Positions 35,592-48,200 of a stretch of DNA of 64,000 bases are shown one piece after another; position 1 is the stretch's first letter, and each line of letters opens with the position of its first letter. Below the pieces are notes generated by a model, which worked only from the letters and a program-made list of their open reading frames with translations, did no database searches and had not been told where the DNA came from. Origin of the DNA: Dipetalonema caudispina (taxonomy: Eukaryota > Nematoda > Chromadorea > Rhabditida > Onchocercidae); assembly GCA_013365325.1 (NCBI GenBank), contig JABVXV010000025.1:124001-188000 (forward strand), given 5' to 3'. The position numbers and the translations under genes were made by a program.

Positions 35592-38500
35592 AATCATTTC
35601 TTTTTTATCTCTCTTCATATCTTTACTCTTTTTTTTTTCATTTTTTTTTTAAGGAAAAAAGAACTTGTCAAATCATTTTGAAAAATTATAGATAGAAAAA
35701 AATTAGACTGTGACATTTCATGTCGTGACAAGCATGCCTATCAGCAAGATGATATATTTTTTGATGTTTGTTTGTTATTGGCAATATTATTTTTATCTAT
35801 CCCTAAGATCAGGGAGGTATTGATCGGAATATGTTTATCGATCATACTAGCAACTACTAATGTTGATTTAAAGTTTCAATAACTTTAATGATTGCATTGA
35901 TTTTTCTTCACAAGAATTTTATAGTAGTAAAACAATTTGAATTGATAGTAAATTTTGCGCAGTAACGAATTATTTAATAACAAACATTTAATTACATTCT
36001 CCTCTTTTTGTAAGTAATGAAATTAATTGATTTTTTTTTTTTAGACTTCTTTAATTTTTTTTTTTTTTTTTTGAAACTCATGTGCAGTTGTTTGTTAACA
36101 GACCAAATGTTCCGAATAATTTCGTTTAACATGGGAAATTTTGCATCTGTTGGAAATTTTAAAAGCGGAAAATGCTCCAATTATATGCATATGCATATTG
36201 TTAAGTTACGCTTTATGTGAAAATTAAATTCTGAGGCACTTACAAGATATTTCTTGGAAGAAGTGATGATAAATGCAAGCGGATTGCTTATTTTAATTAT
36301 CCTCAATTGACCTCAGAATAAGAAGTTGTGCAATATCGGAAATAGAAATCATTATCATGTTAAGGATAGAATTAATTTTAATGAGTCGAGTTATTTTTGC
36401 TCAAAGTGTTCCATATGTTAATTGTAATTTATGCTTTGCACCACTTCTTTACTGTTTCTTAATCTTACTTGTTTATAAATATGATCATCTGCTTCGTCAT
36501 TTATGACTGTATAAAGCAGGTATCAGTGTATTTGGCTGATCATTCGTTGATCATTTCTTATCAATGCTTCTCTACCTGAAAAGTAGTTATAACTTCAAAT
36601 GTAGAAAATCATGAGATCTCATTTCGCAGAATCCACTGATTGTGAAGCAGTTGACAGCGACCTTATCACTAACGCATGTAATATCAAATCCTTTTGCATC
36701 ATACAGATAAAATCTTCCTGATTTGTTAGTTAAAAAAAAAAAAAAAAAAAAAAAAAACGATTTGCAGTCCAAATGCTTGAATCTCTAATCTGCCGTAGAA
36801 TTATCAAGACGAACTATTGCCCTGCCAGAAATGAAAATTAGGAGAAATTGCAATGATTTCAGACGGAAACTGAGATTGGTATAATTAATGATATCATGTC
36901 CCTATAGATTTTTTGTTTGAAAAATGGATAATACATAAAAGGTAGTTAACCAAGATTGACACGAATTTCAGAAAGTGATGCTTCTATGTTCTGGAAAACC
37001 ACGGGAAGCGTTTGTATCAGTGATTGAGAGTAATATGTGCATCACGAAAGTAATCATAAAGTTCGCTTTGATTATAATAGTTGAACTTATATATCATTGC
37101 AAATAACTTCATCTTGTTCACTAACAGATGAAGTTATAAGTTGTGTCCAGTTTTTATAAAATTGTAAGTGAGGTTAATTACTGTTAGAAGAAAGAGAAAT
37201 TTTCTACTATTTGAATGGAAAATATTCCACTTGATTATAGTCATTTAATGTTGGTATGTATATATTGGAAGAACAAACAATATCATTCTGATGATGATTT
37301 TTTAGGCTATCTGGTTCTATTTTCTGGCTTTTTGCATTCTGATGCAAGAGCTCAGTACTTATCACTTCTAACTTTATGAAAATTTCCTGCTGGTACTGGA
37401 TGAAGTGATGAAGAGCTATTCTTTCAAAGTTTGATTTCTGACTTCACACATAGGCTACTTGAAGATTACTATCAGTCTTCTCGTGCTTAAACTTCAGATC
37501 CTCAAAATTAGGTCCTAATATTATTATACAATTTTTTACTTTATAGCTATTTATTTTTACTTTATAGCTATTCAATACGATGGGCGTTTTTATCTGTCGA
37601 AAATGCTATTTAGAATAATCGTTACAGAATTGCATGCTTAACAGAAGTTTAGCTTGAATTTGGTAAAATAATGAAATTTTGCATATGTTAGCAATATAAA
37701 GTAGTCTGGAACAAATTAAACTAATCTAAGAAGTTCAGATAGCTAGTAAGAAACTAATAGTACTAGCAATTGTTATAAAGCAATTTTAGTTCTAATTTCA
37801 TATGATTAACTATTGTGGGAGTAATTAAAACACTAAAGGAAAATAAAATAATAATTTTAGTTGCCATAGCATTTGAATTCATTTATTGATAAAATTTAAC
37901 TCGAACAATGAAAATTGGCATACATATACATCATATCATGTTGTGGTCGATTTGGAGGCTTCTTTTTGTGTTGGATCAGTTCTCAGCTTATTGTGATTTT
38001 TTCGAACTGATGGATTGACATTCTGTTCAATAAAATCAATATTTTGATTATATTTAATTTCTATGCAGCAAATGTAGTTAATTTATCTTTCATTTTTGCT
38101 AAGGAAATTATTAAGAATCTGTGTATATCCTCGGGTATTTTTTAATTTACTGATCAAAATTACTTCTGTTTTCATTTTCTTTTTATCGTTGTTTCAGCTA
38201 TGTTATGAAAGATTCGAAAAATATGAGCAACTCAAAGCATAAACTTAGGAATTGAGATGACCGATACTGTTATCATCATTGGAGACTCCCACCTCATATT
38301 TCGAAACTATGTCATTCACCTCTCCTTTTCATAACCCTGACATTCCTATATTAATACTTGGGTCATGACATTTGTGAAGCACTATCCGAGTATTCTAAAA
38401 GAAGTCAAATATATCTTTTCTTTAGATGACAATGAGACGGGTAAATGATACTTCATTGCCTGCGATAGGTTGTTCCCATTGCTTCTTTTGTAAGCTTTTT

Positions 38501-38926
38501 GTAATTCTCGAGCCTGATTGGCTATGTATGCTTTTTCTTGACATTCTTTGCTTTTTCAAACTACTTTGTGTTGATTCCACCTTTCTATCTTCTTTACATC
38601 CTTCACTTTTTTGTTTAGTTTTCTAAAAATAATGTTACTACTTGTCTTATTTATTGGTCATTATTCATTGCTAATTGCGGACAGAAGAAGAGAAGACGAA
38701 AAGGCGAAGAAGTTACAATTCATCACTTCTTCCATGTACAGCACATTACATCATGCTATATCATAAAAGTTTTAGGGAAGCCAAAAAGACACTAAGTCAA
38801 ATAGTCAAGAAAGATAGATTATTGCTAATTTGATTAAGAATTCCTAGCCCTCAAAAGTTGTGTTAAGGTGAAAAAGGTCAGTTCATATCTTCTGCAAAAG
38901 AATATGTAGAGGACGTAACTGATGAA
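35592..38926. other. Intergenic region with poly-A/T tracts
   Basis: Over 3 kb between convergent genes with no supported exon. Features are low-complexity only: poly-T near 36028-36072, a 24-base poly-A near 36733-36756, and an 18-base unit repeated at 37534-37551 and 37555-37572 (TTTTACTTTATAGCTATT). Confidence 0.5.
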
Positions 38927-40301
38927 TCATTTACATAATATTATATAATATAAATAGATAATATCATCGGGGAGATATATAACATTCTTAAATGATTGTG
39001 ACAATTGCGGGATACTTATTTCAACGACAACCTGCAGAGCATCGGTGGAAATCACTTCTGGTTTTACATCCGCTACCATTGGTGCCTGATTTCCGATATC
39101 GTCACACTGTACATCCAAATCTACGTCCACTTCTTGTTGCTGTTTCTCAGATAACTCTAATTTGAACTTTCGTACCTATAAGTTCCCATTTTTAAACATA
39201 TTTTGTCATTCTTTAAGAACAAAAAATTTCAAATATTTAAATTCAATATCGGATTAAAAAACTTTCGTGCGATTTTTTCGTCCATATCTATTAGGCCCTT
39301 ACTGATTTTTTGCTTCTTCGAACTATTCACTACTTTTTAGGATAGACATTTCGAATTTCTTAAATTTACTTCAGGCATGGAAACAATTGTCGAAGCCTTT
39401 GTTAAATCTTTCCCCTCACCCTTTCGCAATACACACATTACCATTAACCAAATCATTACTGTCATCGCAATCATTACTTGCAACAACTGAAAAAAATTGA
39501 AAAACATTATTCTAATCATTGCCAAATGTAATTTCCGATAATTAATTTCCAAATTAGAAATAGATATTTTGAGGTTTAAATCTGTTGTAGAATTGTAACA
39601 AACAACTTTATAAATGTTGAGACCATTTGAAGCATCTTATCTTGGATTGATAAACAAATCGATAAACAAACATCAACCCTGGTTTGGAAGATCGCTTAGT
39701 TTTAGTAAAATGTTCGATTTATTTTGAAGTAATGGAAAGAAATTTTCGTGGAGGTTAACTGAAGTCAATTTTTTCATCTCTTAAAAAAAGTTTCTTGTTT
39801 TACCAACCTGTGAATAAATGTAAATACTGGACGATTGTTGTTTAAGCCATGAATATAACATTGCATTTCCCGCAACTGGTACTTCACCACTAACAATTTT
39901 CTAAACAATAATTAAAGATCGGTTACTCAGAAACTTTTATATTCTCTTGAAAATGAGCTATCAAACTGATAATTCATTTATTCATCTACTTGGGCATATG
40001 AAAATTTTCGATTTTTCATTTCAATGAAACCAAAGATTAAATGTTGAGTTTATTATTAATTAGTTAAAGGAGTAATATTACTACTATCAGATATCATACT
40101 GTATTTAAGAGAATTTTAAGATATTCTTGAGAACATTTGCTCTTTTAGCATTACATTTTTATTTAAGAACTTTTTAGCTAATTCATTATTGTTCACAATT
40201 ACTCGTTGATACGAAATTGCACTGATATTTGGCGTTGAAGTTTTTTTTTCTGCTAAAATAAAAATGATGATTGAAAGCACTATTATAGCGATAATAACAG
40301 T
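38927..40301 (-). CDS. Small protein with two hydrophobic segments, unrecognised; 5' end unresolved
   Basis: Four minus-strand exons join cleanly in phase 0 (listed 5' to 3' on the gene): 40301-40155, 39900-39808, 39486-39370, 39175-38927. The first carries a hydrophobic run, TVIIAIIVLSIIIFILA, then a polar part. The third has a second hydrophobic helix (LLQVMIAMTVMIWLMVMCVL) followed by basic RKGEGKDL. The last exon is acidic, with EVDVDLDVQCDDIG and a hydrophobic tail. About 202 residues are covered. There is no in-frame ATG before the first hydrophobic run, so upstream exons are needed; two candidates, 40501-40432 and 40639-40588, are open but their phases do not fit canonical acceptors. 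Signal-peptide or membrane-anchor use of the first segment is possible. No family is recognised. Confidence 0.55.
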
Positions 40302-40431
40302 CTTCAAATTGGATAACGTTTTTGCGTGTCCATTTTTGCTCGAGATCGAGAAATATTAGGATGAGGAACCAGTGTCAAGAATAATGGACATCTAATCTTT
40401 ACGTCCGTTTATGATTGACCGCACTATTTAC

Positions 40432-40639
40432 CTTTAAGTTTTCTTCAACAGATAGAATGGATACATCATCGACGATTCTTCCATCATACTTTTTCTTGAT
40501 TCTGGAAATTTCAGGAAGTGGTAAAAAGGCAGTTGTTCGAAAAGGATTTCATTGTTATGATGATTTACATATGAAATTATTTCTCACATCAAAAATTTTG
40601 TAAGTTGAATTATCTGCTAGGATCTGAGCTGCAATATTA
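40432..40639 (-). CDS. Two candidate upstream exons of the same minus-strand gene
   Basis: Exon 40639-40588 reads NIAAQILADNSTYKIFD after a long T-tract and TTGCAG, ending at a GTGAGA donor. Exon 40501-40432 reads IKKKYDGRIVDDVSILSVEE and ends at a GTAAAT donor. Both have coding-like composition, but the first ends in phase 0 while the second, from its best acceptor TTTCCAG, needs phase 2. A weaker acceptor at 40495 (ATCAAG) would restore phase. Treated as likely coding, exact joins unknown. Confidence 0.4.
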
Positions 40640-41267
40640 CTGCAAAAAAAAAAAATAATACATTCTATTTCCTATTTGGATCGTTTATGAATGTAACGAT
40701 AAATCAGTTATATTGGCAAGCATTCTCACATAAGATCTACAGAATCTGAAACTCAATTTACTCTCCAGTTGACATTATTTCTAATCGGTGTAATAACGAT
40801 CATCTTAGCTAATCTGAGCATTTTGGTCACTTGAATCAATGCTTTTGGCCATTCTATTTATACAAAAGATAGTTAGTAATGCGATATATCTCCTCAATAT
40901 TTCCTCCCCTCGTTATATAATTCAATAAAAACAACGGCGCATTTGCATGCATGTATGCATGCATCAGGCTTGCAGGCTATCGGATATTACTAAAAAGATT
41001 GCATCGCTTTTACAGATCAAATACACAAAAATTTGAAAACTTATTTTCATTTTAATCCTAAGAAATCTTGAATATTCATTATTGCAGAACATCTTTGAAA
41101 TTTGTCAAAAAAAAGAGGGAAAAAAAATGAAAATTAATTAAGAAGGTAGGTGCAACTTTACCAGTAAGTTTAAAAATCTTCGTTGGAAAAACACTATTTG
41201 TTTCCACAATATCAATACTGATTCCAAACCAATTGATGGCATATCATCAGTATCTCTTGGAACTTAC

Positions 41268-41409
41268 ATTTACTTTTGTTATTGGTGAAATTTGATATGT
41301 TTCTGCCTTGCTTGTACATATTTGCTGCAGAAGTTTCACCCTTTGCTTGATTAGACTTGTTGTAACAGTAGAATCACTGCATGCATCTGAATCGACATCA
41401 CATACATTT
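41268..41409 (-). CDS. Candidate isolated exon on the minus strand
   Basis: A 47-codon open segment between a CGACAG acceptor and a perfect GTAAGT donor. It reads NVCDVDSDACSDSTVTTSLI, then a basic amphipathic stretch (KQRVKLLQQICTSKAE) and SPITKVN. The composition is coding-like, with three Cys and acidic repeats. It may be a 5' exon of the gene ending at 38927 or of an unrecognised gene. I could not find partners in matching phase. Confidence 0.35.
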
Positions 41410-42389
41410 CTGTCGAATTCATGTAAAGAAACTAACTTCTGCTATCACGTACAGTAACTGATTCTTTCATTCCTTTTGATTTGATTGTATCCTTGGAATT
41501 GCAGTTTCAGCATGTTTCAATAAAACTGTTGAATGAAATTTTACATGATATGCATTTTAAATGTATCATAACGAAATTCACAGAGATACAGGTAAATGTA
41601 CACTGATTTAATATCATTGTCTAATAATCCATCACTCAAACACAACAAAACATTCCTTCTTGAGTATGATTTTGCAACGATAACATTAAAAATTGATGTA
41701 GAAAAAACTATCGAATTAAAAAACACTAAGAAATGAATTTAATTTATTAATTAGAAGACAGTTGGATACGAAGTTTTCTGAATTTTTTGCTATAATGATA
41801 ACATGATTAGTATTAATGTCGCAATTGTTATCAATGTCTTTATTATCCTTATCACCATGAAATGAAGCATTTCTCCTCAGATATTTTAAAACTCTCTAAA
41901 ACTCTCGTTGTCTCCTCCAGACACAACATTCTTCATTCCAACCATCATTGTGAGATACATACACTCACCCATGACCTATACGCACTTATCCAAATATTGA
42001 TTGGTAACAGTCAACAAACCAGTTTGGTGGTTTACATTTAGCAGGCCCTAATTTTCGTCATTCCTTCATATTAATTTGTTCTTAAAAAATGCGTGAAAAT
42101 TGCAAACATTCGAGCATTTCTTAGATTTGGGTTATAATTATGCTAAATTAATTAGTTACGTGTTACTATTTACAATTTGAAGGTTATTTATAAGATGAAC
42201 GTATAGAGGATACACGTGAAGTTGTGAGACGAACATTGATTAATTATTATACGAGTCAAATATCCATTAAATCAGGTTGGCGTGATCTAACCATGTTGCT
42301 GTTTATTTAAAGTATCGCAATCATCTGTGCAGTACTGCAACCTATCTCTAATTCATATGCTTTTTAAGGAGTAGAAGTAAGAGTGTAAA
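41410..42389. other. Intergenic between divergent genes
   Basis: No supported exon. The last 21 bases before the sulfurtransferase ATG follow a CTTTTTAAG at 42360-42368, a weak acceptor that could take a spliced leader. Confidence 0.4.
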
Positions 42390-44690
42390 ATGAAACTAAA
42401 AAATTTTATCAGTACATCAGTGGTTGCTGACATTTTAAAGGTACGTTATACTTGAAGAAATCAAAAGCATTGACGAATAATGAGTATTTAAGTAATAGAT
42501 ACTTCTCACAGTATTTGAAAATTTAAAAATTTCTTATTGCTTTATTTATATGCAGTAGACTGTGTACTGAATATGTTTGATTTCAGAAAGGTGGCTTCAA
42601 AAACGGTGGTGGTTATCGATTATTGGATTGTGGAGGAGATTTTGAATCACGAAATTATGATGACTTCATGAAAACTAAGTATGGAAGATTCGAGGAAATG
42701 ATGGATAAAAATACGAAGTATAATTATCTTTTGGGACCAATTGAGACATAGATTATATTCCTCTTCTAATATTTAATCAAATTTGTGATTTTAGGCAGTA
42801 TCGTGATTACTTGGAAAAGCACATCCCACAAGCAGTTCACATGGATCTCAACATAGCTACCTATCCCGGTCTTTATGAACCATATGCCATGTATCCACCG
42901 GAAATATTCCAGAAATATGCTCGCTTGTTGGGTATCAATCAATCGGAACATATTGTCTTATATGGCAGGCAACATATTGCTGGCATGATGTTTCCCTGTC
43001 GCATTTCCTGGCTATTTAAGGTCAGAATCAAAACCAACTGAGGAGTCACAAGGGTTTGGAAACAATAATCCGTAAACTGCATAATCCTTACATTCCTCCA
43101 ACTCATTATTATTATTATAAGTATTACTTTACTCAAATACTTAAATACTTGGTTGTTCGAATACTCAGATCCGTAAATACTTGATTACACAAATACTCAG
43201 ATACTTAAGTACTCGATTGCTCGAATACGAGACTACTCGATTATTCAGTTGTCATCATTGATTATTATTACTATCAGTTGCTTACTTTATTAGCTTTATC
43301 AATATTACATTACTAGAGCCCTTATATTTTCATGACTTCAGATCTCCATTACTTCTACTGGTCTAATTTCAACCATTTTTTTTGCAGTACTATGGTCATA
43401 GAGCTGTTTCTGTCATAGATGGTGGCTTAACAGCATGGGAAAAGGATGGAGGAGAGATTACTCAAGAATTGCCAAGAGTTATTGTAAGTCTAATTTATTG
43501 TAATGAAATGAATTCTGAGCTCCTTTGAAGTGAAATCTATCATTAAATGGTAAACAAATACAGAAGAAAATGCATTTCTGCAGTGAAAAATTTCTGTTAA
43601 TGTTATCTATTATAAAATGTTTTTAAGCCATTTAACAAGAAAATTGAAATCTAAATGTCATATTTAAAGCCAGGTAACTGGAGAGCAGAACATTGTCCGG
43701 ATTACATTGTGACATATGAACAGCTTATCGAGAAGGATTCCAGTGGGATGAACATGTTTGATAAAGCTGACCAAGTAAATAATTTGTGTTTTAAAAGAAT
43801 TTAGTAGCATAAGAGAGCAATTATTACTGGCTTGAGTAACACAATTTTCAGCTGCTTTTGGGTATTAGATAGATTATCAATGTAAGCAGTGGAAGATCAA
43901 ACACGCATATCTTCGTGCGTGAAGGCATGGTTCCTTCATTTTCTGAACTGATGCGCAAAAAATTGTTTCACCTTTTTTAATTATTCCAACTTTAGATAAA
44001 TTTTTTTGACTCGCGTCCAAGAGATCAGTTTGAGGGAAAGGTTGACACTACACTCGATCCAAGAAGTTTGTATTCTGATTCTTTTTCAGTTCGATTGATT
44101 TTCAATTTCAGTTACAAATGAACTATTTCAATCATTCGCATCATTCATCCTCACGTTCTAAAACTTTAATATTACTGTTCAAACTTTCAGGAGTGAGCGG
44201 TTCACATGTGCCGGGGACAAAGTGTGCACCGGCAGTAGAAATGATCAATGAAAAAGGTCGTTTAAAAGATCCAGACGAGCTTAAAAGCTGTAAGTAAATT
44301 ATAATTTTATTATTTAAACTTCTAGAAGTAAGTGTAGTTAAAGGTTTATTTGAAAAGGGAAATATCTCACTGGGGCTACTTTGGAATTTCTCAGATTCAG
44401 AACACGCTAGTAATTTGATCGAAAAAACAGAAACCTTCCAAATAATAAGTAAATCACAATTTCAACTCATTTAGACGTCAAGCGCATTACTCGAAAAACT
44501 TACATATTCAGGGTTACAAAAGTGCGGTTTTAAACAAGACCTTCCAGTCATCTCACAGTGTTTGTGTGGGATACAGACCTGCTTGTTGAATGCGGTTATC
44601 GAGGATTTGTTCCCATCTCTACGTCCACGCGTCTATCATGGATCATGTTTTGAACTGCAAGCTCGCGATCCGAAAAAAATATCCGAATAG
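42390..44690 (+). CDS. Rhodanese-type sulfurtransferase (thiosulfate/3-mercaptopyruvate family)
   Basis: Two-domain rhodanese-fold enzyme of 318 residues, expected to move sulfur from thiosulfate or 3-mercaptopyruvate to a thiol or cyanide acceptor. Eight exons: 42390-42440, 42587-42717, 42795-43020, 43388-43483, 43670-43774, 43996-44065, 44191-44289, 44512-44690. Domain 1 has YRLLDCGGDF, HIPQAVHMDLN, YPPEIFQKYARLLGI and VSVIDGGLTAWEKDGGEIT. Domain 2 has NFFDSRPRDQFEGK, the SGSHVPGTKCAP loop and VISQCLCGIQTC, where C276 takes the catalytic position of the usual C-x-x-G loop. The loop is rich in cysteine (C276, C278, C283), unlike typical CQTGVT or CGSGVT. C. elegans has an expanded mpst family of this kind; I cannot say which substrate is used. 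Intron 3 holds a degenerate repeat. AATAAA lies at 44892-44897. Confidence 0.92.
43130..43250. repeat. Degenerate minisatellite in sulfurtransferase intron 3
   Basis: Roughly eight imperfect units built around AAATACT, TACTTGATT and GAATACTC, about 14-16 bases each. The repeat stays inside the intron and has no coding role. Confidence 0.7.
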
Positions 44691-45208
44691 TTATCACCAG
44701 ATCAAAAACTTGTTTTAAATATAAAGGGAACCATTAAAGTTTGTGATAGACCATTTTGTTTAAAAAAGAACAGTACGAAAATTTCATGCGCAACTCCAGA
44801 TTAATGCTGACGGTTTGAATGAATTAACATAACTTACTCGACAAATTAAGGGATAATCAAAATGCACACGACTAACCTAAGAAAATGATCAAATAAAAGC
44901 AAAATGTATAATCAGCACTTAGTGCGAACTTTAATGTTGCAAGACTTCGTTTATGCTCCAAGTTTTAAACCCATAATTTAGACTGCCTTATTCAAATGAT
45001 GAGACTATCTACCTGATACACAAAACCGTTCGTAATATATGTTTGTAGTGATCGCTTGTTCAACTGTTACTCTTAATTTACAATGTTTCTTTAATTCAGC
45101 ACTGATGTTGGTCAATTTTAACGGTTTATCATCGTAAAAAGCATGCGAAGATATTGGTGAATAAGTGATATCATGATAACAAGCAAGTTGAAGAAATGCA
45201 TAGAAAAA
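44691..45208. other. Shared 3' region of two convergent genes
   Basis: About 0.5 kb between the stop of the sulfurtransferase (+) and the stop of the SCCPDH-like gene (-). It holds the AATAAA of the former. No exon is seen. Confidence 0.55.
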
Positions 45209-48200
45209 TCAGTGAAGCTCGTCAACAATTTCGAATTGAACACCATATTTTTCGAGACGACCATAGATCCCTGTATTTTTAAATGCAGCCGCTGACGTGT
45301 ATACACCACTATAAGATGTTTTCGATTTCAATCGCTCAACTACACAAAAAAATTCAAAAAAGCCTTAGAAATGTCGTAGAGAAATTATAGAATTTTGTAG
45401 ATTGGACAAAAACAGTTCGCAATATTTATACTAATGTCTGAATCCCAAATAATTTACGTGAAGTCTCATCTCCCAATAAAATTCTAAAATATAGAATCAC
45501 TTCAAAAAAAGAATCTTCCACAACGTTACTGCGCCATGTTACCACGCTAAATAACTGCATCCGACTTGGTTAAGAGAAATCGAAACTTTTGTTTTCTTTC
45601 TGGATCTACTTGATAGTGACCATCTTTTACTTCGTATTTTAAAAAATTTACCCTTGTGGAAGTTTATCGGCATCATTGAGCAGCGACAGTGCAGCAGCTA
45701 AAACACAGGCTGAAGTGGAAATGTATCCGGCATCTGGACCCACACAACGAGCTATCATCTGCAGTAAATCATATGATCATTGTTTAACCGTCCGAGATAT
45801 TTTAATTTATCTTTGATTACCTATCAAATCACAAAAAAAAAAGATACTTTTCTGCTCAGATATGCAAAGGAAACCAGTTCCACAGAAGAAATATGAATTA
45901 GCCAATCCTTCTATACTGCTGAATGAGTTTAGCGGAATTTGGATTACCTGTTTAGTTGGTTTAACCTTGTATTCATCAAAAGAGCTGTGCTTTTCTGTCC
46001 AACCAGTGCCAAAGAACCAGTAAGTAAACGATGCTTGCTTAACCTGAAAATCTAAAATATTAGATTATATTATCATAGAATCCCTCTCTTTTTCACGAAT
46101 AACATCACTTACTGAACCACTAAGGGAGTAACTGCATGTCACGACAAATAACTACTTTTAGTGTGATTCGCGAACAACTTTCGCAAAAATTATGAATTTA
46201 ATATTAAAAATCAAGTCTGGAAATTGATTTTTCCTGTTCAGCAGTAGGCCCCGAATCCTTGAACATGCCAAAACTGCATAATCCTGGATATGCCAACAAA
46301 AAATCTTTCATAAATGACATTTTGGCAGCAGCAGAAAAAACCACAAGCCACAGAGAAAGCAAACAAGCCCAAATAAATGATTTGACTCGAATGAATGTTT
46401 CCACTTGAGCCTGAAATGCGTGACTATAGCGATTTCATAATTGAATACTGTATTATAACAAACTAGACAGAAAAGTCCTTGACAAATTAGTAATAAAGTA
46501 ATTCTGTAATTAAAACAACGTGGTATACTCGACTGCGTCAATTGGATTTTTTGAATACAAAAGGATACACAAGCATGTGATGGTAGCTTGTTTGCCCATG
46601 GATGATGTGTGTGTGTTACCACCTAGACAATTTGTGTTTTTGAGTTGATGATGTAAATTAATGCATATCGGGTACGATATCTTGATAAATTCAACGTCTT
46701 ATATCGATCTATATAAATAATGACTTTCTATAATTAAAAAATTTTTCATCAGACAAACTTTATTAATGAATATTTTTCGCATTACACTGGTGAAAAACCG
46801 ATAGTGTGCCTCTCGGTTGCACATATCTGGAAGGTAGCGACAATGAAGAGAAAAATGGAAGTAGGATAAATCCCGGAAGAAATCCAAATTCCCAAAAACG
46901 AAAAGTTTTTTCGAAATTTTCTTTTTTAAAAAAAGTAAATCTCTAAAACAAAATATGCAAAGATATCGGATTTCTTTTACTCTGTCATTTATTTCATGCA
47001 AAATTTACTTCCTTCTTTAATTTTTTGTTTATCGGATTCTTCAAGTACAAAAAATATAAGACCTAAATATTCCACTTTTTGTCCTTTCAGCCATTCGATG
47101 GTGATACTCAGTTTTTACAAACTGTAAAAACATTTTCGGTCATTTATTTTCTTCTAAACCAACAGCAATACCTTGTGCACATGCACCTCCCTACTCTCCT
47201 TCAAATCATCCTTCTCCATCTTTAGAAGAAAAAAGTATTCAGAAAATGATAAAAAGCAACACATCTCAGCAAAAGAAAAATATCTGTCCTTTTCAGGTCT
47301 GAAGATATTTTTGTTTAAATATAGAAAAAAGGAGAACAGAAAAAAAAAGTATCTTCAATACTTTATCTTTTGTATCTTATGATCGATGAATATTATCTTA
47401 AGCTACATGATTATTAGTAATAATATTGTTAAACGGTACTATTTCCTTCAATTTTTCCTATTCTTTCTATTACTTTCCTGTCATATTTCTCTCGTTTCAC
47501 AATTCATTTTGTGTAATTATCTTTCCTTCTTTTTTTTCCAAATAAATTTCGATCCCCTTGAATGCATCCCTCGCTTTATACATTTGATTCCCCTTCGCTG
47601 CAAATTTATAATTGAAGTGTGTGATGCGCCGAGACATATATCTCAGTGATTTCTCTTTTTCACTCCCAAAACATCACATTTTATTATACCCAACACTATG
47701 CTTTTCAATGCTTTTCTTTTTTCCAGCTAAGTAAGCATTAACACTGAACATCGTTAAAGCAAAGCAGGAAACGCCATTCTAGATTTGGAATTTTTGCTTT
47801 TTTAATTTAAATTACAATGCGAAAAGTCTATTTTTCTAAAAGTACTTACAGACAGAATGATAATTTCCACTATAAACTAAACATTTGATCGTTATCCCTC
47901 CTCTTCTATTTTCCCTAAAACTTTAACACCTTTCAATTTGTGCCCGATCATTTTTGAAGAATGGATGCGCATAAAAGGGGAATTTTCTGATTTTCATTTT
48001 TAAAAATCACGCAGAAATTTAATTTTTTTCTCCAGTACTGCTATATTAACTATACTCAGTATTGATTTCCGAGTAAAAAATATTCTAACAACAAAAATTG
48101 GTGATTTACAATGCTTTGTCTGTCAATAAATTATCTAACGTATGAAAAATAATTTCTTGCAGTTGTGGAAAGTGAATTTTAGAAACGATAACTTGCTTAC

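Noticed and set aside
46308..46622. 104-codon minus-strand frame
   Set aside because: Overlaps SCCPDH exon 7 in another frame; the exon frame has the conserved membrane helix and GPT motif.
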